A stretch of DNA of 64,000 nucleotides from Vicinamibacteria bacterium (lineage in GTDB: Bacteria; Acidobacteriota; Vicinamibacteria; Vicinamibacterales; UBA8438), in assembly GCA_022820825.1 (NCBI GenBank), contig JAJEEU010000091.1:1-64000 (forward strand), in the 5' to 3' direction. The notes under the pieces are model-generated. The model was not told the origin of the DNA. It saw only the letters and a program-made list of their open reading frames with translations, and searched no databases. Below are positions 1 to 7,980 of this stretch, one piece after another (the stretch's first letter is position 1; each line of letters begins with the position of its first letter). Both the position numbers and the translations under genes were made by a program.

Positions 1-786
1 GGCCGCATCGCCGTGCGGGAGGTGACGAGCGCGGACGTGCTCGATACGCTGCGCCGCGTGTGGCACATCCGGCCCGAGACGGCGCGGCGGCTGCGCCAGC
101 GCATCAGCGCCGTGATGGAGTGGGCCGTGGCGATGGGCTACCGGGCCGACAACCCGTGCGACCGCATCGCGCCGGTGCTCGGGCCGCAGCAGGACCTGGT
201 CAAGCACATGCAGGCCCTGGACCACCGGGAGGTGGCCGCGGCGATCCGGACCGTGCAGGCAACCGGCGCCACGGCGGCCGTGAAGCTGGCTTTCGAATTT
301 CTGGTGCTGACGGCCACGAGGTCCGGCGAGGTGCGCGGCGCGCTGTGGGAGGAGGTCGACCTGGCGGCCGGGGTGTGGACGATCCCGGCCACGCGGACGA
401 AGTCGAAGCGCGAGCACCGGGTGCCGCTGAGCCGGCGAGCGATGGAGATCCTCTCGGCGGCGCGGGCGCTGCGGGGCGGGACGAGCGCGCTGGTCTTCCC
501 GAGCGCGCACGGCGGGCGGATCGGCGAGACGCGGCTCTCGCGGCTGCTCAAGGTGCACAAGATAGCCGCCGTGCCGCACGGCTTCCGCTCGAGCTTCCGG
601 GACTGGGCGGCCGAGGAGACGACGCATCCGCGGGAGGTCATCGAGGCGGCTCTGGCGCACGTGGTGACGAACCAGACGGAGGCGGCGTATGCGCGCTCGG
701 ACCTTTTCGAGCGGCGGCGGCGGCTGATGAACGAGTGGGCCGGTTACCTGGAGGCGGGGCGGGTGGTGCAGGAGCTGCCGCTGTGA
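1..786 (+). CDS. Tyrosine recombinase/integrase, P4 type (5' end outside window)
   Basis: Site-specific DNA recombinase of the tyrosine family, which inserts or excises mobile elements through a covalent 3'-phosphotyrosyl intermediate. The reading frame is open to base 1, so the N-terminal arm-binding domain lies outside; the first possible in-window start is GTG 13. Counting from that codon, the core-binding part is about residues 1-65 and the catalytic domain about 70-240. The catalytic set looks complete: R103 (in TATRSGEVRG), K130 or K132, H189 and R192 (in HGFRSSFRDW), H216 (in ALAHVV) and nucleophile Y226 (in AAYARSDLFE). The HGFRSSFRDWAAE and AYARSDLFE stretches are typical of P4-like integrases, which usually target tRNA genes. 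No tRNA is visible beside it here, so the element it belongs to probably extends left of the window. A perfect palindrome follows 20 nt after the stop. Confidence 0.9.
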   Translation, partial: GRIAVREVTSADVLDTLRRVWHIRPETARRLRQRISAVMEWAVAMGYRADNPCDRIAPVLGPQQDLVKHMQALDHREVAAAIRTVQATGATAAVKLAFEFLVLTATRSGEVRGALWEEVDLAAGVWTIPATRTKSKREHRVPLSRRAMEILSAARALRGGTSALVFPSAHGGRIGETRLSRLLKVHKIAAVPHGFRSSFRDWAAEETTHPREVIEAALAHVVTNQTEAAYARSDLFERRRRLMNEWAGYLEAGRVVQELPL

Positions 787-1369
787 CGGGGCGGGTCTGG
801 GCGGCTCGGACCTGCGCGCATGCGCGCAGGTCCGCAAGTGGAGCGGCGTGGGAACGGACGGAAGGTCCTTGCCAGTTTGCCGGCACGAATGGGGGGACAG
901 GGTTTTCCGGCTTGCGATTGGTCCTTTGTTTTCGGGGGGAAGGTGCGCGAGCGACAACGGAAGAAGTAGTACACCCCCTGCTCCCCCGCACCGGCCCGGC
1001 TGCCGGCGGCCCCGCCTCTCGCCCCGCCGCCACCAACCCACCGGCTGGCCCGCCCCGCCGCGTCATCGCACCGAACGCCAAGCTCGTTCCGCAAGCCGGC
1101 ATGCCCGCATTCGCGGAGAAAACCGTAAAGGTCCGGAGCTGGTTGCTATTGCAAGCGGCAAGGCGTGCGACCGGCCGGTCCGGTTTTCGCAGCGAATGCG
1201 GGCATGCCGGCGACCCCCTCGCGACAAAGCCTGGCAGAAAATGCGGGAAAAGGTCCGGATCTGGTTGCTGCCGCAAGCGGCAAGACGTGCGCCCGGCCGG
1301 CCCGGTTTTCGCAGCGAATGCGCGCCAGTCCGCCACACCCTCGCGACGAACGCTGGTGAAAAATGCGCG
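787..1369. other. Gene-free interval with repeats
   Basis: Between the integrase and the NUDIX gene I see no credible coding sequence; open frames across it have low-complexity Arg/Pro/Gly-rich translations. Bases 835-1098 show nothing I recognise. The remainder is occupied by a palindrome (807-834) and by related tandem and inverted repeats (1099-1370), annotated separately. Confidence 0.6.
807..834. repeat. Perfect 28-bp palindrome behind the integrase
   Basis: Each arm is 14 nt (CGGACCTGCGCGCA and its exact reverse complement) with no spacer. It could be a bidirectional terminator-like stem, though no T-run follows, or a binding/crossover site for a dimeric DNA-binding protein such as the adjacent recombinase. 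The palindrome is seen; any function is inference. Confidence 0.7.
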
Positions 1370-1370
1370 C
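1099..1370. repeat. Tandem and inverted intergenic repeats, 122-bp unit
   Basis: Two direct copies of a unit of about 122 bp lie head to tail: 1129-1250 and 1251-1370. Both start AGGTCCGGA/T and share GGTTTTCGCAGCGAATGCG; overall identity is roughly four fifths by eye. A third, partial and inverted part lies at 1099-1124 and matches 1182-1207 as a reverse complement at 24 of 26 bases, leaving a 57-nt loop. The loop contains the 12-bp palindrome GACCGGCCGGTC. The second copy ends at the stop codon of the NUDIX gene. No transposase is associated, so this resembles a REP/MITE-like or array-type intergenic repeat. Confidence 0.75.
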
Positions 1371-1894
1371 TAGAGCACGTCGAGCCGGTAGTCCAGCATG
1401 CGGTCGCCGTCGAAGATCCAGTAGCCGGAGAACCGGCGCCCCTCCACCAGGAGCGGCAGCCACAGCTTGTCGTCCTCCCACATCCGGTCGTACGGGATCG
1501 CGTCCAGGTCTACCCACAGCGGCACCGCCTCGTCGGTCTCGACCGGCGTGCCGCGGAGATCCGGGGCGCGGAAGACGTGGACGTAGGTGGAATAGCCGTC
1601 CACGAACTGGAAACGATGCTCGCCCATGAATACCGGGTCCACGGCCGTGACCCCGAGCTCCTCGCGCAGCTCCCGCAGCGCGGCCGCCTCGGGCGCCTCG
1701 CCCGGCTCGAGCCGCCCTCCGGGGCCGTTGATCTTGCCCTTGCCCAGCCCCCGCTTCTTGTGGATGAGCAGGATCCGGCCCTCGCGGATGACGAAGATGA
1801 GCGTCGCCGGATCGACGGCGGTCCACGTGGACCAGTCGATGTCCGCAACGCGGGTTGCCGACGTGTCGGTCACAGGGTGCCGGCAAGTGTACAA
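1370..1894 (-). CDS. NUDIX hydrolase, MTH1-like (oxidised purine nucleotide diphosphatase)
   Basis: Predicted cytosolic pyrophosphohydrolase that removes oxidised (d)NTPs such as 8-oxo-dGTP from the nucleotide pool. The NUDIX box is complete at residues 60-82: G60, E66, then RELREELG with E75, E78 and E79. The C-terminal half resembles eukaryotic MTH1/NUDT1 more than bacterial MutT. It has GEHRFQF (91-97), MWEDD (138-142) and a final GYWIFDG...LDYRL stretch. W139, D141 and D142 align with MTH1 Trp117, Asp119 and Asp120, which recognise the oxidised base. Length is 174 aa, about 18 more than MTH1 because of an N-terminal extension; the start may lie further in than ATG 1894. The gene faces away from the DUF5916 gene. 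Family call is firm; substrate is inferred from motif alignment. Confidence 0.88.
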   Translation of the reverse strand: MYTCRHPVTDTSATRVADIDWSTWTAVDPATLIFVIREGRILLIHKKRGLGKGKINGPGGRLEPGEAPEAAALRELREELGVTAVDPVFMGEHRFQFVDGYSTYVHVFRAPDLRGTPVETDEAVPLWVDLDAIPYDRMWEDDKLWLPLLVEGRRFSGYWIFDGDRMLDYRLDVL

Positions 1895-1953
1895 GGACGG
1901 TGGGCGCCGCGTCGGACTTGATACGATGGGTGCTGCGCGATCCGCCTCACTTC

Positions 1954-4290
1954 ATGACCAGCGCCGCCCAGCCAACACCCCCTCCCGGCCGCTGTCCACG
2001 CCGCGGCCTCATGGTGCTGGCGGCGGCGGCGTGGGCAACGGCCGCAACGCCGGCCGCCGCCCAGCAGGACCGCGTGGTCGCCGGGTTCGAGCTGTCCGGG
2101 CAGGGATCGCCGAAGGTGGTGGACGCGGCTCCGGTGGAGCAGCCGCCGGTGCTCGACGGCGACGTGCTCGGCGACCCGGCCTGGGCGGCCGCGGCGGCGG
2201 CCACCGGGTTCCGGCAGAACGCCCCGGACGAGGGCCAGCCGGCCACCGAGCGCACCGAGGTGCGCATCATCTTCGGGGACGGGACACTGTACGTCGGGGT
2301 CGTCTGCTACGACCGCGAGCCGTCGGCCATCATCTTGAACGACAGCCGCCGCGACTCGTCGATGGACGACGCCGACAGCTTCATGATGGTGCTCGATACG
2401 TTCCTGGATCGACAGAACGGTTTCGTCTTCGGCACTACCCCGGCCGGACAGGAGTACGACGGTCAGGTCATCAACGAGGGCGGCGACCGCGGCGGCTTCG
2501 GACAGGCGGGCGACGGCGGCTTCTCCCGCGGGAGCGGGGGCGGCTTCAACCTCAACTGGGACGGCGCCTGGCAGGTGCGGACGGCGATCTCCGACATCGG
2601 CTGGAGCGCCGAGTTCGCCATACCGTTCCGGACCATCCGCTATCCGGCCCGCGAGGCGCAGTCGTGGGGCGTGAACTTCCAGCGCAACATCCGCCGCCGG
2701 AACGAAACGGCCTACTGGGCGCCGCTCCCGCGTCAGTACAACCTGTACCGGCTGTCGCTGGCGGGTCAGATCGCCGGTCTGCGGGCGCCCGTCGGCAACA
2801 CCAGCAACCTGCAGTTCACGCCCTACGTCGTGGGCGAGCTGGGCTCGCGCAGCGGCGCATCCGGCCGGCGGGCGACGGCGGTCGGCGCGGCCGGCGGCGA
2901 TCTCAAGTACAGCGTGACGTCCGGCCTGACGCTGGACGCCACCTACAACACCGACTTCGCCCAGGTCGAGGTGGACGACCAGCAGATCAACCTCGACCGC
3001 TTCAACCTCTTCTTTCCGGAGAAGCGGCCGTTCTTCCTGGAGAACGCCGGGGCCTTCAGCGTGCGCAACACGGGCCCGGCCAGCGGGCGGAACATGGGGC
3101 AGACGGAGCTCTTCTTCAGCCGCCGCATCGGGATCGGCGCAGGTGGGGAGCAGATCCCGATCATGGCGGGCGCAAGGCTGTCGGGCAAGGTCTCCGACAG
3201 CCTGACGGTCGGCTTCCTCAACATGCAGACGGAGGACGTGGCCGGCGTCGCCCCGGCCAACAATTTCACCGTCGCCCGCCTGCGGCAGGACCTGCCCAAC
3301 CGGTCGAGCGTCGGCGGCCTCTTCGTCAACCGGCAGGCGACCGGCAACCGCGCGAGCCCCGGCGACTACAACCGCACCTATGCGGCGGACGGCCGCTGGG
3401 GCATCGGCCAGAGCACCATGGTGCAAGGTTTCTTCGGGCGGACTCAGACGCCGGGCTACACCGGCCGCGACCATGCCTTGAGCCTGTCGACAACCTACGA
3501 TTCCGAGAACTGGCGCATCATCAGCGGCTACCAGGAGAACGGCGAGGACTTCAACCCGGAGGTCGGTTTCCTGCGCCGCACCGGCGGATTTCGCAAGTAC
3601 GACGTCGGACTCAACTACCGCGCGCGGCCGGAGGGCGTGCTCAAGCTCCAGGAGATCTCGCCGCACGGCAGCTTCACCCGCTTCTGGAACTTCGACGGGG
3701 TGATGGAGACCACCTACATCCACCTGCACTACGACGGCGAGTTCGAGAACAGCTCGTCGGCCGGCATCGCGTACGACGCCCGCAGCGAGCGGGTGTTCGA
3801 GACGTTCGACATCTCGGGCATCCCCGTGGAGCCCGGCCGCTACGACTGGGGCCAGATCGCGTACAACTTCGACTACGACCGGTCGGCGCCGGTGAGCGCG
3901 GGCATCCGCGCGACCTTCGGCGGGTTCTTCGGCGGCAACATCGTGACGATCCGGCCCTCGATCCGCGCCCGCTACGGCGAGACGCTGAACCTGTCGCTGA
4001 GCTACAGCCGGAACGACATCGAGCTGCCGCTCGGCAGCACCGTCACCAACCTGACGAGCCTGCGGGCGGGGTACAACTTCTCGCCGCGGGTGTTCGTCCA
4101 GACGCTGCTGCAGCACAACGACAGCGCGCGGCTCTGGTCGCTGAACTTCCGTTTCGGCTGGCTGCAGGACGCCAACACCGGCCTGTTCCTGGTCTACAAC
4201 GAGACGGAAGGCATCCTCGACTACGTACCGGCCGGCGCCGGCCGCAGCCTGATCCTGAAGTACAGCTACCTGTTCGACGTGCTCGACTAG
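1954..4290 (+). CDS. DUF5916 outer-membrane-type protein with N-terminal CBM9-like domain
   Basis: Large exported protein of 778 aa. I chose ATG 1954 because it gives an ordinary signal peptide (GRCPRRGLMVLAAAAW...AAAQQ, cleaved near residue 36); an earlier in-frame start at 1855 would only add an unrelated leader. About residues 55-220 look like a carbohydrate-binding family 9 type beta-sandwich (PPVLDGDVLGDPAW, then YVGVVCYDRE). The remainder carries the DUF5916 hallmark FFPEKRPFFLEN near residue 355 and ends in alternating aromatic strands typical of a beta-barrel. Such proteins are abundant in Acidobacteriota and Bacteroidota and probably sit in the outer membrane; their substrate is not established. 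No operon partner is obvious, since the next gene converges from the other strand. Confidence 0.85.
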   Translation: MTSAAQPTPPPGRCPRRGLMVLAAAAWATAATPAAAQQDRVVAGFELSGQGSPKVVDAAPVEQPPVLDGDVLGDPAWAAAAAATGFRQNAPDEGQPATERTEVRIIFGDGTLYVGVVCYDREPSAIILNDSRRDSSMDDADSFMMVLDTFLDRQNGFVFGTTPAGQEYDGQVINEGGDRGGFGQAGDGGFSRGSGGGFNLNWDGAWQVRTAISDIGWSAEFAIPFRTIRYPAREAQSWGVNFQRNIRRRNETAYWAPLPRQYNLYRLSLAGQIAGLRAPVGNTSNLQFTPYVVGELGSRSGASGRRATAVGAAGGDLKYSVTSGLTLDATYNTDFAQVEVDDQQINLDRFNLFFPEKRPFFLENAGAFSVRNTGPASGRNMGQTELFFSRRIGIGAGGEQIPIMAGARLSGKVSDSLTVGFLNMQTEDVAGVAPANNFTVARLRQDLPNRSSVGGLFVNRQATGNRASPGDYNRTYAADGRWGIGQSTMVQGFFGRTQTPGYTGRDHALSLSTTYDSENWRIISGYQENGEDFNPEVGFLRRTGGFRKYDVGLNYRARPEGVLKLQEISPHGSFTRFWNFDGVMETTYIHLHYDGEFENSSSAGIAYDARSERVFETFDISGIPVEPGRYDWGQIAYNFDYDRSAPVSAGIRATFGGFFGGNIVTIRPSIRARYGETLNLSLSYSRNDIELPLGSTVTNLTSLRAGYNFSPRVFVQTLLQHNDSARLWSLNFRFGWLQDANTGLFLVYNETEGILDYVPAGAGRSLILKYSYLFDVLD

Positions 4291-4307
4291 CAGATTCCCG
4301 CGGCGGG

Positions 4308-4556
4308 CTAGTGGTGGTGGTGGTGGATCGCCTCGTGCTCGGCGACCGCCTTGTCGCGCTGGATCTTCTTTGCCTGCTTCCGGGCCTGGTTCAGGTTCAT
4401 CTGGCGCGTGCCCTCGGAGCTGACGCTGAAGGCCGAGACCATCCGCTCGAGGTCGGCGCCGCCGCACGCGGGGCACACGGGAGAACTGCCGGTGGGCAGC
4501 ACGACCGCCTCGAACTCGTTGTGGCAGGCGCGGCAACTGTACTCGTAGATCGGCAT
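4308..4556 (-). CDS. FmdB-family zinc ribbon protein with natural five-His tail
   Basis: Small protein of 82 aa starting MPIYEYSCRACHNEFEAVV, the FmdB/CxxC-CxxC regulatory-type signature. The zinc ribbon uses C8/C11 and C28/C31. The FmdB name comes from formamidase operons, but the family function is unknown. A Lys/Gln-rich helix (residues 52-72) follows. The C-terminus is EAIHHHHH, encoded by five consecutive CAC codons directly before the TAG. It lies 59 nt downstream of the FAD/Fe-S oxidoreductase on the same strand and may be its last operon member. A second FmdB homologue lies at 28414-28755. Confidence 0.9.
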   Translation of the reverse strand: MPIYEYSCRACHNEFEAVVLPTGSSPVCPACGGADLERMVSAFSVSSEGTRQMNLNQARKQAKKIQRDKAVAEHEAIHHHHH

Positions 4557-4615
4557 CGGCGCTATCCACCGGCAGTCTTGATCGCCCGGGCGGCAGGGGT
4601 CAAGTGGGGCGGTTG

Positions 4616-7534
4616 TCAGCGCGGGGCCAACAGCGTCCGCAGCAGCACCGCGGGATGGAGCGCGCCGACGCCCGCCAGGTCGTGCACCTGATGGCGGCAC
4701 GACGTGCCGCCGGCTACGAGCACGTCGCCGGCCTCGAGCGAACGGGCGGCGGGCAGCAGCCGGCGCTCCCCGATCTTCCGTGACAACTCGAAGTGCTCCC
4801 GCGCGTAGCCGAACGAGCCCGCCATGCCACAGCAGCCCGAGTCGAGCTCCATGACCCGCGCTTCGGGGATCCTTTCGAGCAGCGCCCTGGCGGGCGCGAC
4901 GAGCCCCAGCGACTTCTGATGGCAGTGTCCATGGAGCAGTATGCGGCCCGGACCGTCGCGCAGCGCCAGCGCCGCGCCCCCTTCGCTCAGACTCCGCTCC
5001 AGGTAGTCCTCGAACAGGATGCACGCTGCCGCCACCTCGCGCGCGCGCTGCTGCGCCGCATCCCGCAGCAGCGCCGGCACGTCGTCGACCAGGGCCGACA
5101 TGCAGCTCGGCTCCAGCAGCACGATCGGCGTCCCCGCCGCGGCGAGCGGGTGCAGCCGGCGCACGGCGTCCGCCGCGCGGTCGCGGGCCTCGTCCAGCAG
5201 ACCCTGCGAAATGAGCGGGCGCCCGCAACAGGCGTCCGGCGCCAGATCGACGGCAATGCCAGCCGCGCCCAGGACGTCGGCCGCCGCCAGACCGATCTCC
5301 GGGTCGAAGTAGTTGGTGAAGGTGTCGCCGAACAGCACGGCGTCGGGTTGCGCGGCGTCCGGCGCCGCGCGGCGGCGCCGGCGGCGCCATGCGGTCGCCA
5401 GCGTGCGCCGCGCCCAGGGCGGCATGGTCCTCCGGCGGTCGATCCCGAGCAGCAACTCGTTGAGCGCCCGACCCGGCGCGCTGGCCAGCAGGGGATTGAG
5501 CAGCGGCGCCGCCCGGCCGGCCCACTTCGACAGGTCGCGAACGTGCCCGAGCACGCGCGCCCGCAGCGGCACGCCGTGCCGCTCCCAGTAGTCGGCGAGG
5601 AACTCGCTCTTGAAGCGCGCCATGTCGACGCCGACCGGACATTCCGTCTTGCAGGCGCGGCACTCCAGGCACAGGTCGAGCACGTCGAAGACGCCGCGGT
5701 CTCCCAAGCCCCCCTCGCGCGGGTCGCCGTGCTCGAGCTCGCCCGCCATCGCCAGGCGCAGGGCGTTGGCGCGGCCGCGCGTCGAGTGCGCCTCGTCGCG
5801 CGTCGCCATGTACGACGGGCACATCGTGCCGGTCAGCGTCTTGCGGCAGGCGCCGACGCCGCTGCACATCTCCACCGCGCGCCCGAGCCCCCCGTACTCG
5901 GAGTAGTCGAATGCCGCCGGCGGATGGGGAGTCCGGTAGTCCGTGCCGAAGCGGAGGTTGGCGGTCAGCGGCGGGGAATCGACTATCTTGCCCGGATTGA
6001 ACAGTCCTTCCGGGTCGAACGTCTGCTTGATGGTCCGGAAAGCGCCGTACAGCTCGGACCCGAACATGCGCTCCATGAACGGCCCCCGCACCAGGCCGTC
6101 GCCGTGCTCTCCCGACAGGGCGCCCCCGAACTCCAGGACGAGGTCCGCGATGTCGCTGGCAATCGACTCGAACTGCCGTACGCCGGCCGCGGTCTTCAGG
6201 TTGACGACCGGACGCACGTGCAGGCAGCCGACCGAGGCGTGCGCGTAGACCCCGGCGGTCGTTCCGTGGCCCCGCACCACGTCGAGGAAACGCGCGATGA
6301 ACTCGCGCAGCTTGTCCGGCGCCACGGCGGTGTCCTCGACGAACGAGATGCTCTTGGCGTCCCCCTTCATCGCCATCGACAGGCCGAGCGCCGACTCGCG
6401 CAGCTTCCAGATGCGGGCCTGGTCGGCCGCCGCCTTGGCCCGGCCGGTGCGTCTGACTGCACCGCGGCCGCGGACCTCGGCTTCCACGAGGTCGAGGCGC
6501 AGCTCGAGCTCGTCCTGCGATTCGCCGTACATCTCCACGCACAGCAGCGCGGCGCAGTCCGTCTGGAGCACCGCGCGCCGCATGGCGTCCAGAGCCGGAT
6601 TCTCGCGCGCGTGATCGAGAATCGAGCGGTCCATTACCTCGACGGCCGAGGGGGCGAAGGGCAGGATGGCCGGGGTGTCGCCGAGGGCGTCGAGGAGGTC
6701 GTCGTATTCGATCGTCAGCACCGCCTTTGCCGCGGGCAGCGGCACCAGGTCGAGGCGCGCCTCGACAATCAGACCCAGCGTCCCCTCCGCGCCGACGATC
6801 AGCTTCGCGAGGTTGAACGGCGCGTGCGCGCCGGCGGGCTGCGGGACGAATGCGTCGAGGTTGTAGCCGCCGACGCGCCGCAGGATCTTCGGATAGCGCC
6901 GATCGATCTCCTCCGCGTGGCGTGCCGCCAGCTCGCGCACCGTCCGGTAGCACGCGCCCTCCAGGGTTTCCAGCGTGCAGGCGGCGTCCAGCTCGCCGGC
7001 GTCGAGCGGCCGGCAATGCGCCACCGAGCCGTCGGCGAGCGCCACGTGCAGGTCGTGGACGTGGTCGATCGTCTTGCCGTACAGCACCGACCGCGCACCG
7101 CTGGAGTTGTTCGAGATCATCCCGCCGATGGTGGCGCGGCTGGCGGTGGAGATATCGGGAGCGAACCGCAGCCCGTGCGGGGCGAGCTGCGCGTTCAGCT
7201 CGTCGAGCACGATGCCGGGCTCGACCCGCGCCCAGCGTTCCCGGACGTTCACCTCGAGCAGGCGGTTGAAGTACTTCGACGTGTCGAGCTGCAGCCCCGG
7301 CCCTATCGCCTGTCCGGCCTGCGACGTGCCGCCGCCGCGCGCCGTGATGGAGCAGCCGTGGGTCCGGGCGCAATCGATGGCGGCGAGGACGTCGTCGCGC
7401 GAGCGCACTACGGCGACGCCGAGCGGCTCGATGCGGTAGACGCTCGCGTCGGTCGAGTACAGCGCCCGCGAGACCACGTCGAAGCGCACCTCGCCGGAGA
7501 GACGCGCCTCGAGGTCCGAGCGCAGGCCTGCCAT
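4616..7534 (-). CDS. FAD-linked oxidase fused to Fe-S/CCG domains (D-2-hydroxyacid dehydrogenase, YdiJ-like)
   Basis: A single 972-aa polypeptide joins a GlcD/Dld-type flavin dehydrogenase to a GlpC/GlcF-type iron-sulfur module. Residues about 35-210 form the FAD-binding PCMH domain (GGGTSQAGQAIG at 68-79). The FAD-oxidase C-terminal domain runs to about 520 with GEHGDG at 475-480. Two cysteine groups for 4Fe-4S clusters follow: C557/C563/C572, then C622/C625/C628/C632 (CLECRACKTECP). Two CCG domains have Cys pairs at 769-770 and 901-902. Relatives oxidise D-lactate, glycolate or D-2-hydroxyglutarate and pass electrons to quinone; the exact substrate cannot be read from sequence. It sits in a leftward set: alcohol dehydrogenase, lipoprotein (19 nt upstream), this gene, FmdB. 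The nearby aminotransferase that can use glyoxylate makes a glycolate-type substrate plausible. Confidence 0.9.
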   Translation of the reverse strand: MAGLRSDLEARLSGEVRFDVVSRALYSTDASVYRIEPLGVAVVRSRDDVLAAIDCARTHGCSITARGGGTSQAGQAIGPGLQLDTSKYFNRLLEVNVRERWARVEPGIVLDELNAQLAPHGLRFAPDISTASRATIGGMISNNSSGARSVLYGKTIDHVHDLHVALADGSVAHCRPLDAGELDAACTLETLEGACYRTVRELAARHAEEIDRRYPKILRRVGGYNLDAFVPQPAGAHAPFNLAKLIVGAEGTLGLIVEARLDLVPLPAAKAVLTIEYDDLLDALGDTPAILPFAPSAVEVMDRSILDHARENPALDAMRRAVLQTDCAALLCVEMYGESQDELELRLDLVEAEVRGRGAVRRTGRAKAAADQARIWKLRESALGLSMAMKGDAKSISFVEDTAVAPDKLREFIARFLDVVRGHGTTAGVYAHASVGCLHVRPVVNLKTAAGVRQFESIASDIADLVLEFGGALSGEHGDGLVRGPFMERMFGSELYGAFRTIKQTFDPEGLFNPGKIVDSPPLTANLRFGTDYRTPHPPAAFDYSEYGGLGRAVEMCSGVGACRKTLTGTMCPSYMATRDEAHSTRGRANALRLAMAGELEHGDPREGGLGDRGVFDVLDLCLECRACKTECPVGVDMARFKSEFLADYWERHGVPLRARVLGHVRDLSKWAGRAAPLLNPLLASAPGRALNELLLGIDRRRTMPPWARRTLATAWRRRRRRAAPDAAQPDAVLFGDTFTNYFDPEIGLAAADVLGAAGIAVDLAPDACCGRPLISQGLLDEARDRAADAVRRLHPLAAAGTPIVLLEPSCMSALVDDVPALLRDAAQQRAREVAAACILFEDYLERSLSEGGAALALRDGPGRILLHGHCHQKSLGLVAPARALLERIPEARVMELDSGCCGMAGSFGYAREHFELSRKIGERRLLPAARSLEAGDVLVAGGTSCRHQVHDLAGVGALHPAVLLRTLLAPR

Positions 7535-7553
7535 CCGCCGCAGTATACGGCGG

Positions 7554-7973
7554 TCACTGGCGGGTGAGGCTGAATGTGCCGACGTCGTGCGTGCTGCAGT
7601 CGGTGGTCGACCAGGAGCCTTCCAGCCTGTCGTTCCCGATGATCGCGACGACCGACAGGGAGCACTCGGACGCGGACGTCGGGCGCAGGGTCAGCAAGGC
7701 GGTGGATCCCACGATACTCCCATTGACGTCGCCGGAGAGCGTTCCGTTCCCGTAGAAGAACGTCCAGAACCCGGTGATCACGGATCCGACCTGGAAGAGC
7801 GTCGCCCTCGTTGTCCGGGTCCCCGTCGTAACGCTGCTGAACCAACCGCTCCACGTCCCCGCCAGCGAAACACCGGATGGTCCGGCCAGGAACCCCTGGC
7901 CGCCCTCCCCGCAGCCGCCGGCGAGCAGCGCCAGCAGCACGACGCACATCACCCGCCGGCGCGCAGGACCCAA
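7554..7973 (-). CDS. Small predicted lipoprotein, function unknown
   Basis: A 139-aa protein with a type II signal peptide: RRRVMCVVLLALLAGGC, with lipobox LAGGC and the lipidated cysteine near residue 21. The mature part is rich in Gly, Ser, Thr and aromatic residues with regularly spaced TWSGWFS, GFWTFFYGNGTL and LEGSWSTTDC stretches, which suggest an all-beta, lipocalin- or barrel-like fold of about 110 residues. I recognise no named family. It lies 7 nt after the alcohol dehydrogenase stop and 19 nt before the FAD/Fe-S gene start, so it is probably co-transcribed with both. Confidence 0.75.
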   Translation of the reverse strand: MGPARRRVMCVVLLALLAGGCGEGGQGFLAGPSGVSLAGTWSGWFSSVTTGTRTTRATLFQVGSVITGFWTFFYGNGTLSGDVNGSIVGSTALLTLRPTSASECSLSVVAIIGNDRLEGSWSTTDCSTHDVGTFSLTRQ

Positions 7974-7980
7974 CGGGCTG

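Noticed and set aside
1099..1370. CRISPR array
   Set aside because: Repeat unit is 122 bp with only two copies and no unique spacers between short identical repeats; no cas genes.
1626..4691. A 1021-residue plus-strand open frame
   Set aside because: Arg/Gly/Pro-rich off-frame reading of the DUF5916 gene, which in its own frame has a signal peptide and family motifs.
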